This document shows, piece by piece, positions 25,234 to 34,648 of a DNA stretch of 64,000 nt. Position numbers and translations under genes: made by a program. Every line of letters begins with the position of its first letter. Position 1 is the stretch's first letter. The notes beneath the pieces are model-generated. The model had not been told where the DNA came from. It made no database searches and saw only the letters and a program-made list of their open reading frames with translations. This DNA is from an uncultured Spirochaetales bacterium (GTDB lineage: Bacteria; Spirochaetota; Spirochaetia; Sphaerochaetales; Sphaerochaetaceae): the NCBI GenBank assembly GCA_949293595.1, contig CASFDW010000007.1, forward strand, positions 18,576 through 82,575, read 5' to 3'.

Positions 25234-27939
25234 TCACTTCTCCGCGATTGCGGCCTGTGCCGCGGCAAGACGTGCTATAGGCACCCTGAACGGAGAACAG
25301 GAAACGTAGTTGAGTCCTACCTGCTGGCAGAACGCAATCGTCTTCGGATCACCGCCGTGCTCTCCACAGATTCCAAGCTTTATGTCGGGTCTGACGGAAC
25401 GTCCGAGGCTGGCGGCCATCTTGACAAGTTTTCCAACACCGTCGAAATCAATCGTCGCAAACGGATCGTAGTCATAGAACTGCTTGTCAGGATCGCTCAC
25501 GTAGTGACCGAGGAACGATGCCGCATCATCCCTGGAGAATCCGCAGGTCATCTGTGTGAGGTCGTTTGTCCCGAAGCTGAAGAACTCGGCCTCCTTGGCT
25601 ATCTCGTCGGCTGTTATGGCCGCACGCGGAACCTCGATCATCGTGCCGATCTTGTATTCTATCTTCATATGCTGCTCGTCGAAAACCTTTTCGATGACGG
25701 CAACTGCCTTCTCCTTGCAGTAATGGAACTCCTTCCAGATGCCTACAAGCGGAATCATGATCTCCGGATGGACGTCGATGCCCTGTCTCTTGACTATGAT
25801 CGCGGCCTCGATGATAGCCCTGACCTGCATCTCGAGGATCTCAGGGTAGATTATCGCAAGGCGGCAACCGCGGAAGCCGAGCATCGGATTGAACTCATGA
25901 AGGCTGTTGATCTTCTGGGCGATCTCCTCTGCGGATATGCCAAGCTGGAGCGCCATCTCATGACGGGACGTATGGTCGTTCGGCAGGAACTCGTGGAGCG
26001 GAGGATCGAGAAGCCTGATTGTAACGGGAAGGCCTCCGAGCTCCTTGAATATTCCGGCAAAGTCATCCCTCTGCATCGGCAGAAGCTCGGCAAGCGCGAC
26101 CTCCCTTTCCTTCGTATTGTTCGCAAGGATCATCTTCCTCATCGAAATGATCCTCTGTCCGCCGAAGAACATGTGTTCGGTCCTGCAGAGGCCGACGCCC
26201 TCGGCACCGAGCTGCACGGCATGGCGCGCATCTGCCGGTGTGTCTGCGTTCGTGCGGACACCCATTGTCTTGATTTCGTCGACATATGTCATGAACTTCT
26301 TGTAATTCTGGAAAAGCTTCGATTCGGATTCCCTCATCGTGCCTTCAAGAACCTGCATGATCTCGCTTGGCTTCACAGGAATCTTCTGGGCATAGACGGC
26401 ACCGGTGAAACCGTCGATGGACATGTAGTCGCCTTCGCTCAGAAGTACTCCGCCGACCTCGAGTGTCTTCTTGATCTCGTCGACATGGATATCTCCGCAG
26501 CCGCTGACACACGGGCATCCCATTCCACGTGCAACGACGGCGGCGTGGCTTGTCATACCACCACGGCATGTCACGATACCACGGGAAACGGCCATTCCTC
26601 CGATGTCCTCGGGGCTAGTCTCAACCCTGACAAGAAGGACATCCTTTCCTTCCGCTGCAGCGGCCTCAGCCTCTTTTGCGGTGAAGTATATCTGTCCGCA
26701 GGCTCCTCCGGGACTGGCGTTGAGGCCGTGCGTGGCCTCCTTGCAACCCAGGTCGCGGATCACCTTGTTGTCAAGGATCGGAGCAAAGAGCTTGTTGAAT
26801 TCCCCTGCAGGAACCCTGCTCACGGCTGTCTTCTTGTCGATGAGCCCCTCCTCCACCATTTCGACCTGGCTTCTGAGCCAGCTGAAGATGGTCCTTTTTC
26901 CATTTCTGGTCTGGAGCATGTACAGCTTCCCTTCCTGGATTGTGAACTCAAGATCCTGCATGTCGCGGTAATGCTTCTCCAGTGTTGTCCTTATGGTGCA
27001 GAGCTGCTCGTAGACCTGTGGGTTCACCTGGCGCAGCGTGTCGATTGTCTGCGGGGTCCTGATTCCGGCAACAACATCCTCGCCCTGGGCGTTCATGAGA
27101 TATTCGCCATAGAACTCATTTTCTCCGGTGGACGGATCACGTGTGAACGCAACGCCAGTACCGCTGGTCTCACCCATGTTGCCGAAAACCATGCACTGAA
27201 CGTTCACTGCTGTACCGAGAAGACCGCGGATGTCGTTCATGAGCCTGTACTTTATCGCCCTTTCATTGTTCCAGCTCTTGAAAACAGCATCAATTGTCTT
27301 GAAAAGCTGGTATTCGGGATCGGTCGGGAAGTCCTCCCCCGTGCTTTTCTTATATATGATGTTGTAGCGCTTGATGACTTCCTTGAGGTTTTCGACATCA
27401 AGCTCGGTGTCGAAATGCTTTCCATTCTCGTCCTTGACGGACTGGAGCGCATATTCGAACTTCGCATGGGGAACCCCCATGACAACATCGCCGAACATCT
27501 GGATGAACCTTCTGTAGCTGTCCCAAGCAAATCTTTCGTTGCCGGTCTTTTCGATTAGGGCCTGGAGCGAATCGGGATTGAGACCGAGATTGAGGACGGT
27601 GTCCATCATTCCGGGCATGCTCTGGGCAGCACCGCTCCTGACGGAAACAAGAAGAGGATTCTTCCTGTCGCCAAGTTTGGCACCCTGCAGTTTCTCCAGC
27701 TTCTTTAAATTGGCAAGCACCTGGTCCCTCATGCCCTCGGGATAGGCACCCTGATGCACGTCGAAATAGGCACAAGCCTCCGTTGTGATCGTGAATCCCG
27801 GAGGTACCGGAAGTCCGATGCTCGTCATATCTGCAAGGTTTGCACCCTTTCCTCCGAGGAGGGCCTTCATGTCGGCACTGCCTTCAGCACTACCGCCACC
27901 GAAAAAATACACGTACTTCTTTTTTTCTGTCTTACTCAT
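25234..27939 (-). CDS. ppdK: Pyruvate, phosphate dikinase
   Basis: The 901-residue enzyme interconverts PEP + AMP + PPi and pyruvate + ATP + Pi, a core step of PPi-linked glycolysis or gluconeogenesis in anaerobes. The N-terminal nucleotide-binding domain starts with GGKGANLADM near residue 30. The phosphohistidine loop is CRGGMTSHAAVVARGMGCP (His near residue 456). The C-terminal PEP barrel has the GFRGCR, FGTNDLTQ and GICGEHGG signatures. Length and domain order are normal. It is a single-gene unit with its own terminator. Confidence 0.97.
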   Translation of the reverse strand: MSKTEKKKYVYFFGGGSAEGSADMKALLGGKGANLADMTSIGLPVPPGFTITTEACAYFDVHQGAYPEGMRDQVLANLKKLEKLQGAKLGDRKNPLLVSVRSGAAQSMPGMMDTVLNLGLNPDSLQALIEKTGNERFAWDSYRRFIQMFGDVVMGVPHAKFEYALQSVKDENGKHFDTELDVENLKEVIKRYNIIYKKSTGEDFPTDPEYQLFKTIDAVFKSWNNERAIKYRLMNDIRGLLGTAVNVQCMVFGNMGETSGTGVAFTRDPSTGENEFYGEYLMNAQGEDVVAGIRTPQTIDTLRQVNPQVYEQLCTIRTTLEKHYRDMQDLEFTIQEGKLYMLQTRNGKRTIFSWLRSQVEMVEEGLIDKKTAVSRVPAGEFNKLFAPILDNKVIRDLGCKEATHGLNASPGGACGQIYFTAKEAEAAAAEGKDVLLVRVETSPEDIGGMAVSRGIVTCRGGMTSHAAVVARGMGCPCVSGCGDIHVDEIKKTLEVGGVLLSEGDYMSIDGFTGAVYAQKIPVKPSEIMQVLEGTMRESESKLFQNYKKFMTYVDEIKTMGVRTNADTPADARHAVQLGAEGVGLCRTEHMFFGGQRIISMRKMILANNTKEREVALAELLPMQRDDFAGIFKELGGLPVTIRLLDPPLHEFLPNDHTSRHEMALQLGISAEEIAQKINSLHEFNPMLGFRGCRLAIIYPEILEMQVRAIIEAAIIVKRQGIDVHPEIMIPLVGIWKEFHYCKEKAVAVIEKVFDEQHMKIEYKIGTMIEVPRAAITADEIAKEAEFFSFGTNDLTQMTCGFSRDDAASFLGHYVSDPDKQFYDYDPFATIDFDGVGKLVKMAASLGRSVRPDIKLGICGEHGGDPKTIAFCQQVGLNYVSCSPFRVPIARLAAAQAAIAEK

Positions 27940-28103
27940 TAAAAAACCTCAAAAGCTTTTATGTTCAAACTATCTTATCATGAAGCAAGGATATAAACAA
28001 GAAAGAAAAGATAATTACTTGCATTGTATGATAATACTCGACTGTTTTTGAAACAGGGTTCCATTTTTGGCATTTTGATGCACTTATTCCTGCTTACACA
28101 AGG

Positions 28104-28134
28104 AAAAAAAAGGACGCTCCCATCGGAAGCGTCC
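28104..28134 (-). terminator. Terminator after the sigma factor gene
   Basis: On the minus strand GGACGCT and AGCGTCC form a 7-bp stem with a nine-base loop, followed by a T run. It begins 15 bases after the stop codon. Confidence 0.88.
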
Positions 28135-28149
28135 CAAATCCATCCTGAA

Positions 28150-29025
28150 TCATATCGCGATGGTGTAATCCTCGAGATCCATGCCCTTGCTGTTCTCCCT
28201 GAGTCTCTCAAGAGCCCTTTTCTCGATCTGCCTGATCCTTTCCTTTGTGAGGCCGTAGCTCTCGCCTATCTCCTTCAGGCTCATCGGCTTGCGTCCGCCG
28301 ATGCCATACCTCATCTCAACGATGCGTCTCTCCTTTTCGGGAAGAGTGAGAAGAAGAGCGTGCACGTCGTTCTTCAGGCTGTCGTCAACGACCTCTTCCT
28401 CCGGAGTCCTGGAAGGATCCACGAGAAATTCGGTGAGGGTGGAATCGCTGTCGTCCTTGCTCTTGATGTTGGAATCGAGATTGACCATGTCCTGCGTGAT
28501 GTTGAGCAGATCCCGGACGAGGTCCTTGTCAAGTCCAGTCCGGAGCGCGATTTCGTCGACGTCGGTCCCGTCGTTCTCCAGCTCATGCATGATCTCGGTC
28601 TGGGCCTTCTGGATCTGGACCAGCTCGTTGGCCCTGTTCAAGGGAAGGCGGACAGCCCTCGCCTTTTCGCTTATGGCCTTCATTATCGACTGCCTTATCC
28701 ACCACACGGCATATGAGATGAAATGGTATCCTTTCTCCGGTTCGAATTTCTCTAGAGCGGTTATGAGGCCTATGTTCCCCTCGTTTATCAGATCGGAGAG
28801 GGCCATGCCCTGTCCCCTGTATTTCTTTGCAACGGATACGACAAAACGTAGATTCGCATTTATGATCCTGTCGAAAGCCTTCTTGTCCCCTTCCTTCGCC
28901 TTCAGTGCGAGCTGGTATTCCTCTTCGTAGCTGAGCATGGGAATCCTGTTGATTTCATTAAGATACATGGAAAGGACCTCATCATCGCTATCCAAGAAAG
29001 CCGTATTCATTTTTTCGTTTGACAT
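28150..29025 (-). CDS. Sigma-70 family RNA polymerase sigma factor (RpoD/RpoS-type)
   Basis: The 291-residue protein contains region 1.2 (SMYLNEINRIPMLSYEEE), region 2 with the core-binding and -10 helices (DLINEGNIGLITALEKFEPEKG, FISYAVWWIRQSI), region 3 and region 4 with the HTH (MSLKEIGESYGLTKERIRQIE). It lacks the long N-terminal region 1.1, so it is either a compact primary sigma or an alternative group 2 factor. The start has AAGGAG upstream. A TATAAT occurs about 55 bases before the start. It is monocistronic. Confidence 0.9.
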   Translation of the reverse strand: MSNEKMNTAFLDSDDEVLSMYLNEINRIPMLSYEEEYQLALKAKEGDKKAFDRIINANLRFVVSVAKKYRGQGMALSDLINEGNIGLITALEKFEPEKGYHFISYAVWWIRQSIMKAISEKARAVRLPLNRANELVQIQKAQTEIMHELENDGTDVDEIALRTGLDKDLVRDLLNITQDMVNLDSNIKSKDDSDSTLTEFLVDPSRTPEEEVVDDSLKNDVHALLLTLPEKERRIVEMRYGIGGRKPMSLKEIGESYGLTKERIRQIEKRALERLRENSKGMDLEDYTIAI

Positions 29026-29188
29026 TGTTTTGTCTCCTTAAATACATATAAGAGAAAAGCATGCCAAGTTAATGAATATTATATCAATTCTTTGTATTAT
29101 AAAGAAATACTAATGTGTAAAAAATATGTAGGAAAAACATGTTATGGGTCAAATCGACCCAAATGCCGTTTTCATCCCGTCACTTGTG

Positions 29189-29578
29189 TCATTTTGATAC
29201 AGCAAGTCTCGAAATCGATTCTTCTGTGTCATTTTGGACCGGAAACACAATCTCGAGATTCTCAAGAAGCCTCATCCTTCCGGACGGGGTCTTGCAGAAG
29301 GGATTCCCGGTGAACGAGGATATGAACTGTTCATAGCAGCATTTTATGAGATCGCTCACCATGTCACCTTCGGCAAGGGATATGAACGTGTTCTTCTTGG
29401 CGCAGAAATACCTCGCCATCTGCAAGCGGAAAAACAGAGGGAACTCCTTTCCGCAACCCGGATCCGAAATTCTTCCGAGGAAGGCATCACAGTAGAGGTC
29501 GAAAGCCTCTTCCATCATGCCTTTCTCCATCAGTTCCCTGGCTTTTGCAAATGTCTTCACTGATCCTTTGATATCCAT
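29189..29578 (-). CDS. Hypothetical protein
   Basis: I do not recognise this 129-residue protein. It is predicted mostly helical and soluble, with an N-terminal stretch resembling a TPR-like helical pair (KARELMEKGMMEEAFDLYCDAF). The start MDIKGS is chosen because GAGGTGG lies seven bases ahead; the frame is open seven codons further upstream. It is a single gene between the sigma factor and divergent groES. Downstream, GGGTC-AAATC-GACCC at 29146-29160 could be a weak terminator. Confidence 0.6.
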   Translation of the reverse strand: MDIKGSVKTFAKARELMEKGMMEEAFDLYCDAFLGRISDPGCGKEFPLFFRLQMARYFCAKKNTFISLAEGDMVSDLIKCCYEQFISSFTGNPFCKTPSGRMRLLENLEIVFPVQNDTEESISRLAVSK

Positions 29579-29640
29579 GTGCAACCACCTCAACCACAAG
29601 ATAATAAATCCATGGAAAAAGTTAAGTGTTTTACGGAAAA

Positions 29641-29660
29641 AATTTCATATGCGTGAAATT
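29641..29660. promoter_or_regulatory. Inverted repeat upstream of groES
   Basis: AATTTCA-TATGCG-TGAAATT is a perfect 7-bp inverted repeat 19 bases before the groES -35. The CIRCE element (TTAGCACTC-N9-GAGTGCTAA) bound by HrcA is absent, so this may be an alternative heat-shock or repressor operator. Confidence 0.4.
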
Positions 29661-29678
29661 ATTTCTCACCCAATGTCC

Positions 29679-29707
29679 TTGCCAGTTTGGAAAAGCTTAT
29701 ATATATT
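29679..29707 (+). promoter_or_regulatory. groES promoter
   Basis: TTGCCA at 29679-29684 and TATATT at 29702-29707 are separated by 17 bases, a good sigma-70 match. Transcription would start about 30 bases before the groES ATG, which has GAGGTGAT as ribosome site. Confidence 0.65.
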
Positions 29708-29745
29708 ACATATGGAAGAAAAAAATCATATCGAGGTGATATCTT

Positions 29746-30009
29746 ATGAAAATCATTCCACTTGGAGAGAGAGTCCTTCTCAAGGCGGCAAAGACCGAGG
29801 AGAAGACAGCTTCCGGAATCTTCATTCCCCAGGCTGCACAGGAAAAGACACAGATTGCCACCGTCGTTGCGGTGGGCAACAGTGAAGAGATCACTGTGAA
29901 GGTCGGACAGAAAGTCCTTCATGACAAGTATGCAGGAACCGAAATCAAGGACGGAGGCGAAGATTACCTCATCCTCAATTACCAGGACATCCTGGCGGTG
30001 ATCGAATAA
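29746..30009 (+). CDS. groES: Co-chaperonin GroES
   Basis: The 87-residue protein has the GroES signature at the N-terminus (IPLGERVLLKAA), the mobile loop EEKTASGIFIPQ that binds GroEL, and the C-terminal DYLILNYQDILAVIE strand. GroES caps GroEL for ATP-driven folding in the cytoplasm. It is monocistronic here: groEL does not follow and must be elsewhere. A strong Shine-Dalgarno sequence and an intrinsic terminator bracket it. Confidence 0.97.
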   Translation: MKIIPLGERVLLKAAKTEEKTASGIFIPQAAQEKTQIATVVAVGNSEEITVKVGQKVLHDKYAGTEIKDGGEDYLILNYQDILAVIE

Positions 30010-30019
30010 AGGTCTTTCG

Positions 30020-30046
30020 GGGTCGGACAGCATCCGGCCCTTTTTT
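30020..30046 (+). terminator. Terminator after groES
   Basis: GGGTCGGA at 30020-30027 pairs with TCCGGCCC at 30033-30040 (one G-U), followed by six T. It starts ten bases after the groES stop and lies just before the convergent dinG 3' end. Confidence 0.9.
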
Positions 30047-30051
30047 CATGC

Positions 30052-32124
30052 CTAGAAAAGGAAGTTCTCTATCTTGCTTCCGATATTTCCAAGCATGCAG
30101 TCCTCGGGAATGTAGCATTCGGGCAGGCTCTGAAGAAGCATGCGGCCGTAATTCTTGGACAGAATCCTGTTGTCAAGAATGAGCACGACACCCCTGTCAT
30201 CCTCGCTCCTTATGAGTCTTCCGAGTCCCTGCTTGAGCTTGATCGCCGCCTCGGGCACGGTCAGCGACATGAACGACGAGGATCCCTTCATGTCCAGGTT
30301 GCGGCACCTGGCCTGGTATATCGGCGTTGTCGGCACGGTGAACGGAAGCTTGACTATTATCACCAGACGGAGAGTGTTTCCGGGAGCATCAACCCCTTCC
30401 CAGAAGGAAGAGGTTGCGAAAAGAGAGGAATCGATGTTTTTCTTGAACCTGTTCAGGAGGAGGTTCCTTGCACCTCCGATACCCTGGCAATACAGCTGTT
30501 CGTCAGGCAGGATCCCCTTCACGATTCCGTACACATCCTCCATCATCCGCTTCGAGGTGAAAAGCACGAGCGCCCCTCCCCCGCTGTGGCCGATGGCCTC
30601 GGCTATCGCCTTCGAGGTATATTCGATGTATTCGTCCGAGGCCTCGTTCCTGTACTGTCTTCCGTCCAGCGGAAGCAGGAGCATGAGGTTCCTCTTGTAC
30701 GCAAACGGTGATTCGAACCCGCCCTCGAGCACTTCACGTCCGGAAAGTCCGACCTCTGATTTGAAATACTCGAAGTTACGTGATACCGCGAGCGTCGCGG
30801 AACAGAAGACGATGCTTCTCAAATTGTCATAGAATATCGTCCCGAGCTTGTCTCCCACGTTCATCGGGCTGATCCTCAGATCATATTTCGCACCCTGCCC
30901 GCGCTCGGCATACGGTATCTGTGAATCGAAGTCGGAAAACCTGATCACATCCCTCAGGTTGTCGGAAAGGAAAAGCAGGGCCCCTGCCTGCCTCATCAGG
31001 TTGACGACATGCGGCACGTCGTCTTCTGACACATCATCCACAAGCATAGTGGACAGGACGATGTACAGGTCCGCCATGTCCTTTGCCAGGGACTCCGCGC
31101 TCTGAAGCACCGGCCTGACGACTGTGTAGACCTCCGGCGTGAGAAGTATCTCCGAACCCGGGTAGTTAGACAGCACCATCGTGAGCCTCTCATCGAAAAG
31201 CTGCGAATGCTTCCTCAGATCCCTGATACGGGAGAGCGCATCCTTTGAAGAGCCAACCGTCTTCTCGTATCTGCCGAGATACTCGACAAGCGACATGTTG
31301 GCGAGTCTCGGATCCTTCTTTGTCAGAAAATCCAATATCGACTTGAGGTCGTCGAAACAATAGTTCCTGCTCAGTATCCCGGTGGCCTCGTCATCCAGGT
31401 GGTGTGCTTCGTCGAGGACGGCATATCCGTACGCAGGAAGGATTGCGTTTTCGGAAAAATCCATGGAGCATTCCATCCTGTGCTTGCCATCGATGAGGAA
31501 AATGTGGTGGTTGGTGACCACAAGGCGCGCCTTCAACGCCTCCGCACGTGCCTTGTAGTAGAAGCATTCGTTTATATACGGGCACCTACGCCCCCTGCAG
31601 TCGTTCTCGTCGCTTGCCATGGACTGGAAGAAATCCATGAGGGTCCGGTCTGCGAGGTCGGTCTTCTCCCCCGTATTAGTGCTCCTGATCCATTTTGAGA
31701 ACCTGGCCAGATCCCCGTCATCGTCAGCAGCGATGAGAGCGGACTGCTCCTCCATGTCCTTGAAACGCCTTATGCAGGCATAATTGCTGCGTCCGTACAA
31801 AATGGCGATGTTCTCCTTGAAGCCCATCGCGGAAACCAATAACGGGATGTCCTTTTCGAAAAGCTGCTTCTGCAACGTGATGGTGCTAGTCGCAACCACA
31901 ACCCTCGCAAGCTTGTCGGACATGAGCTTCTGCAAGGCAGGAACAAGGTATGCGAATGACTTTCCTGTCCCGGTGCCCGCCTCTATGACGGCGATCCGTC
32001 CTTCATTGAACGCCTTCCCGACAATCTCCGCCATCTCGACCTGGCTGTCGCGATAACAATAGGATCCGAGCACGGAAGACAGTTCGCCGTCCGGAGAGAA
32101 GAAAGCCTCAAGAGACTCACTCAT
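30052..32124 (-). CDS. dinG: DinG-like ATP-dependent helicase (XPD family)
   Basis: The 690-residue superfamily 2 helicase has Walker A GTGTGKS near residue 50 and a DEAH box (LDEAHH) near residue 237. Four cysteines lie between about residues 110 and 190 (YACIRR, DCRGRRCPY, ECFYY) that fit the XPD/DinG 4Fe-4S cluster. The C-terminal helicase domain has ATSSFWEGVD and GLGRLIR. It unwinds 5'-overhang DNA, R-loops or G-quadruplexes. The start overlaps the response-regulator gene by eight bases, making it the last gene of a five-gene operon. Confidence 0.92.
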   Translation of the reverse strand: MSESLEAFFSPDGELSSVLGSYCYRDSQVEMAEIVGKAFNEGRIAVIEAGTGTGKSFAYLVPALQKLMSDKLARVVVATSTITLQKQLFEKDIPLLVSAMGFKENIAILYGRSNYACIRRFKDMEEQSALIAADDDGDLARFSKWIRSTNTGEKTDLADRTLMDFFQSMASDENDCRGRRCPYINECFYYKARAEALKARLVVTNHHIFLIDGKHRMECSMDFSENAILPAYGYAVLDEAHHLDDEATGILSRNYCFDDLKSILDFLTKKDPRLANMSLVEYLGRYEKTVGSSKDALSRIRDLRKHSQLFDERLTMVLSNYPGSEILLTPEVYTVVRPVLQSAESLAKDMADLYIVLSTMLVDDVSEDDVPHVVNLMRQAGALLFLSDNLRDVIRFSDFDSQIPYAERGQGAKYDLRISPMNVGDKLGTIFYDNLRSIVFCSATLAVSRNFEYFKSEVGLSGREVLEGGFESPFAYKRNLMLLLPLDGRQYRNEASDEYIEYTSKAIAEAIGHSGGGALVLFTSKRMMEDVYGIVKGILPDEQLYCQGIGGARNLLLNRFKKNIDSSLFATSSFWEGVDAPGNTLRLVIIVKLPFTVPTTPIYQARCRNLDMKGSSSFMSLTVPEAAIKLKQGLGRLIRSEDDRGVVLILDNRILSKNYGRMLLQSLPECYIPEDCMLGNIGSKIENFLF

Positions 32125-33484
32125 CCCCTCTTTCCTCCCCCTTCCACTGGGAAATCTTCCTGTAGAGCGTCTTACGTCCTATCTGAAGGAGGTCGGCTGC
32201 ACGGCTCATATTGCCGGCGCAATAAGAAATCATGCCGGTGATCACCTTCTTCTCCGCCTCGTCCATGGTTGTGGGAAGGGCAATGGAAACCGACGAGGAT
32301 GGAACGGCCTCCGAAATCTGGGCCGGAAGATCCTCAAGCTGTATTATGTTGCCTTTGGCAAGGACAACCGAGCTTTCCACGCTGTTCTTGAGCTCCCTGA
32401 TGTTACCAGGCCAGCTATAGCTTATCATGGCCTTGCGGGCCGCAGGTGAGAAACCTTCTATCCTGCGTCCGTCCTCCTCGTTGAACTGCTTCAGGAACTC
32501 CATCGAAAGAAGCTCGATGTCCCCCTTCCTCTCCCTTAGCGGCGGAACCTCTATGTGCACTACATTGAGCCTGTAGAAGAGATCCTCCCGGAACCGGCCT
32601 GCCTTGACCTCCTCCGCAAGGTTGCGGTTCGTGGCCGCGATTATCCTCACATCCACGCTTATGGTCTTCTCCCCTCCGACCCTCTCGAACTCCCTTTCCT
32701 GCAGCACACGGAGTATCTTCACCTGTGTGGACATGTCTATCTCACCTATCTCGTCAAGAAAGATCGTCCCTCCGTCCGCAAGCTCGAACCGTCCCTTCTT
32801 CTGTGCGGCAGCCCCAGTGAACGCACCCTTCTCATGTCCGAACAGCTCGCTTTCCAGCAGGGACGAGCTCAAGGAGGCGCAGTGCACCTTAATGAACGGC
32901 TTGTCCTTCCTGGATGAAAGCGCCTGGACGGCATCCGCGACAAGCTCCTTTCCCGTGCCGCTCTCACCTGTTATGAGCACGCTTGCCTTCGTCGGTGCGA
33001 CCTGGTTGATGATCTGCATCATCTGTGCGACCTTGTTGCTCCTGCCGATTATCCGTGAATACTGCTGCTGGCGCTTGAGCTTGTCTATCTCCTCCGTCAG
33101 TTTCCGGTTCTGCTCTGCGAGCATGCTGTTTGATATGCTCTTCTTTACAACGAGTATGAGCTTCTCAAGATCGACAGGCTTGGTGAAGAAATCTATGGCC
33201 CCGTCCCTCATCGTCTCGACCGCAGTCTCTATGGTACCATGTCCCGTGAGCACGATCACGGGAAGGGTCGGATACGACGCACTGATCTTCTTGAGCAGAT
33301 CGTATCCGGACATGCCTGGCATCCTGAGGTCGGTTATGACCAGGTCGACATTGTTGCTGTTTATCTTCTCCCAGGCCATCTGTCCGTCGCTTGCGGTAAG
33401 CACGTTGTAGCCCTCATCCTCGAAGGCATATTTGAGACCGCTTACGATGTTGGCCTCGTCATCGCAGATCAAAAGTGTGGACAC
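32117..33484 (-). CDS. NtrC-family sigma-54-dependent response regulator
   Basis: The 455-residue protein has an N-terminal receiver (phospho-acceptor Asp in VITDLRMPG near residue 52, Lys in FTKPV). The AAA+ domain has Walker A GESGTGKE and the sigma-54 contact loop GAFTGA. A C-terminal Fis-type HTH (MSRAADLLQIGRKTLYRKI) completes it. It activates promoters read by RpoN. It is directly behind its kinase gene. The arrangement resembles the spirochaetal AtoS/AtoC and Hpk2/Rrp2 pairs, so orthology is plausible but not proven. The -24/-12 targets are not obvious in this window. Confidence 0.93.
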   Translation of the reverse strand: MSTLLICDDEANIVSGLKYAFEDEGYNVLTASDGQMAWEKINSNNVDLVITDLRMPGMSGYDLLKKISASYPTLPVIVLTGHGTIETAVETMRDGAIDFFTKPVDLEKLILVVKKSISNSMLAEQNRKLTEEIDKLKRQQQYSRIIGRSNKVAQMMQIINQVAPTKASVLITGESGTGKELVADAVQALSSRKDKPFIKVHCASLSSSLLESELFGHEKGAFTGAAAQKKGRFELADGGTIFLDEIGEIDMSTQVKILRVLQEREFERVGGEKTISVDVRIIAATNRNLAEEVKAGRFREDLFYRLNVVHIEVPPLRERKGDIELLSMEFLKQFNEEDGRRIEGFSPAARKAMISYSWPGNIRELKNSVESSVVLAKGNIIQLEDLPAQISEAVPSSSVSIALPTTMDEAEKKVITGMISYCAGNMSRAADLLQIGRKTLYRKISQWKGEERGDE

Positions 33485-34648
33485 CTATTCCTCCTTGGTC
33501 CCGATCGCCTTGCGTTCCGAAGGCGGAATCGGGAATTTGAACGTGAACACGGTACCCGACCCTACCTTGCTGTCGAATTCGATATCCGCCCCGTGCGCGT
33601 TCATGATCTTCAATACGGCAGTGAGGCCGAGCCCCGTGCCTCCCTCGCTCTTTGTTGTGAAATACGGCTCGAAAATCTTCTTCTGCTGTTCCTCGGTCAT
33701 GCCGCAGCCATTGTCGGATATTGAGACACGGACGAAATCCCCGTCGGTCCTGCTTTCAAGAACCAAGACCCCGCCTGCGCCCATGGCATAGAAGCTGTTG
33801 TTCACAATATTGAGGAAAGCTCTCCGTAGGAGTTTCGAATCAAGCATTATTGAAGGAAGGAACGGTTCAAGATGCATTTCGATCCTGATGTTCTTCTGCA
33901 ACGCCTCAACTGCAATGAAATCCGAAAGTTCGTTCAGCACATCGTTTATCCTGTCGAGCTTCAGGTTTATATCTATCGGCTTGACCGCAAAGAGGAAATC
34001 GACGGCGATCTCGTTCAGCCTCTCCGTCTCCTGGTCAAGCACGTCCAAAAACTCCTCCGCCTTGTCCAGTCCACGTCCGCTCGATACGGCCTTCCTGAGA
34101 AGGGAGATGTATATCCGCATGGCGGCAAGCGGATTCTTTATGTCATGTGCGACCCCTGCGGCCATGGTGGTCATGCTGGCAAGGGCTTCGGTGTTCCTTA
34201 GCTTCATCTCCTTCTTAAGCATCTCCGTGATGTCCTCGAAACAGATGTCGAGATATTCGGTATCCGAAAGCATGAACGGCGTGAACGACACCCTGATTGT
34301 CTTGATCTCTCCTTCACCGAATGAAAAATCCCTGCTCTCCAGACTCTCCTCACCTGCGGATATGCGCTTGAGATATTTCCTTACGTCGGGATCCTTCACC
34401 ACATCAAGAAGGCTCTTGCCCTCCTTGAACGATGTCTGCTGAAGAGGAATCATCTTCGACAGGCTGCGGTTGAGGAGGCAGATCTTCCAGTTCTGCTTGT
34501 CCACGATTATGTGTCCGGTCCTTCCACGGTCGAAAACCTCCCTGAGCAGATCGTACTCGTCAAGCACGCTCTCCATGACAGTCTTGAGATGTTCCTCACC
34601 GACAACCTTCTTGTCCTGCAGGATTTTCCTAAGTATTTTCGTTGACAA
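33485..34648 (-). CDS. Cytosolic PAS-containing sensor histidine kinase (NtrB/AtoS type)
   Basis: The 387-residue protein has no membrane segment. A PAS-like domain covers about residues 30-150. HisKA carries the phospho-histidine in AAGVAHDIKNPLAAM near residue 167. The HATPase domain has N (NIVNNSFYAM), G1 (SDNGCGM) and G2 (GGTGLGLTAV) boxes. It senses an intracellular signal and phosphorylates the NtrC-type regulator encoded immediately downstream. It overlaps the upstream delta' gene by 20 bases. The signal is unknown. Confidence 0.93.
   Translation of the reverse strand: MSTKILRKILQDKKVVGEEHLKTVMESVLDEYDLLREVFDRGRTGHIIVDKQNWKICLLNRSLSKMIPLQQTSFKEGKSLLDVVKDPDVRKYLKRISAGEESLESRDFSFGEGEIKTIRVSFTPFMLSDTEYLDICFEDITEMLKKEMKLRNTEALASMTTMAAGVAHDIKNPLAAMRIYISLLRKAVSSGRGLDKAEEFLDVLDQETERLNEIAVDFLFAVKPIDINLKLDRINDVLNELSDFIAVEALQKNIRIEMHLEPFLPSIMLDSKLLRRAFLNIVNNSFYAMGAGGVLVLESRTDGDFVRVSISDNGCGMTEEQQKKIFEPYFTTKSEGGTGLGLTAVLKIMNAHGADIEFDSKVGSGTVFTFKFPIPPSERKAIGTKEE

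Noticed and set aside
29185..29236. A 12-base direct repeat TGTGTCATTTTG, copies 40 bases apart
   Set aside because: It lies inside and just after the end of a hypothetical gene and is not flanked by inverted repeats; it looks like a small local duplication.
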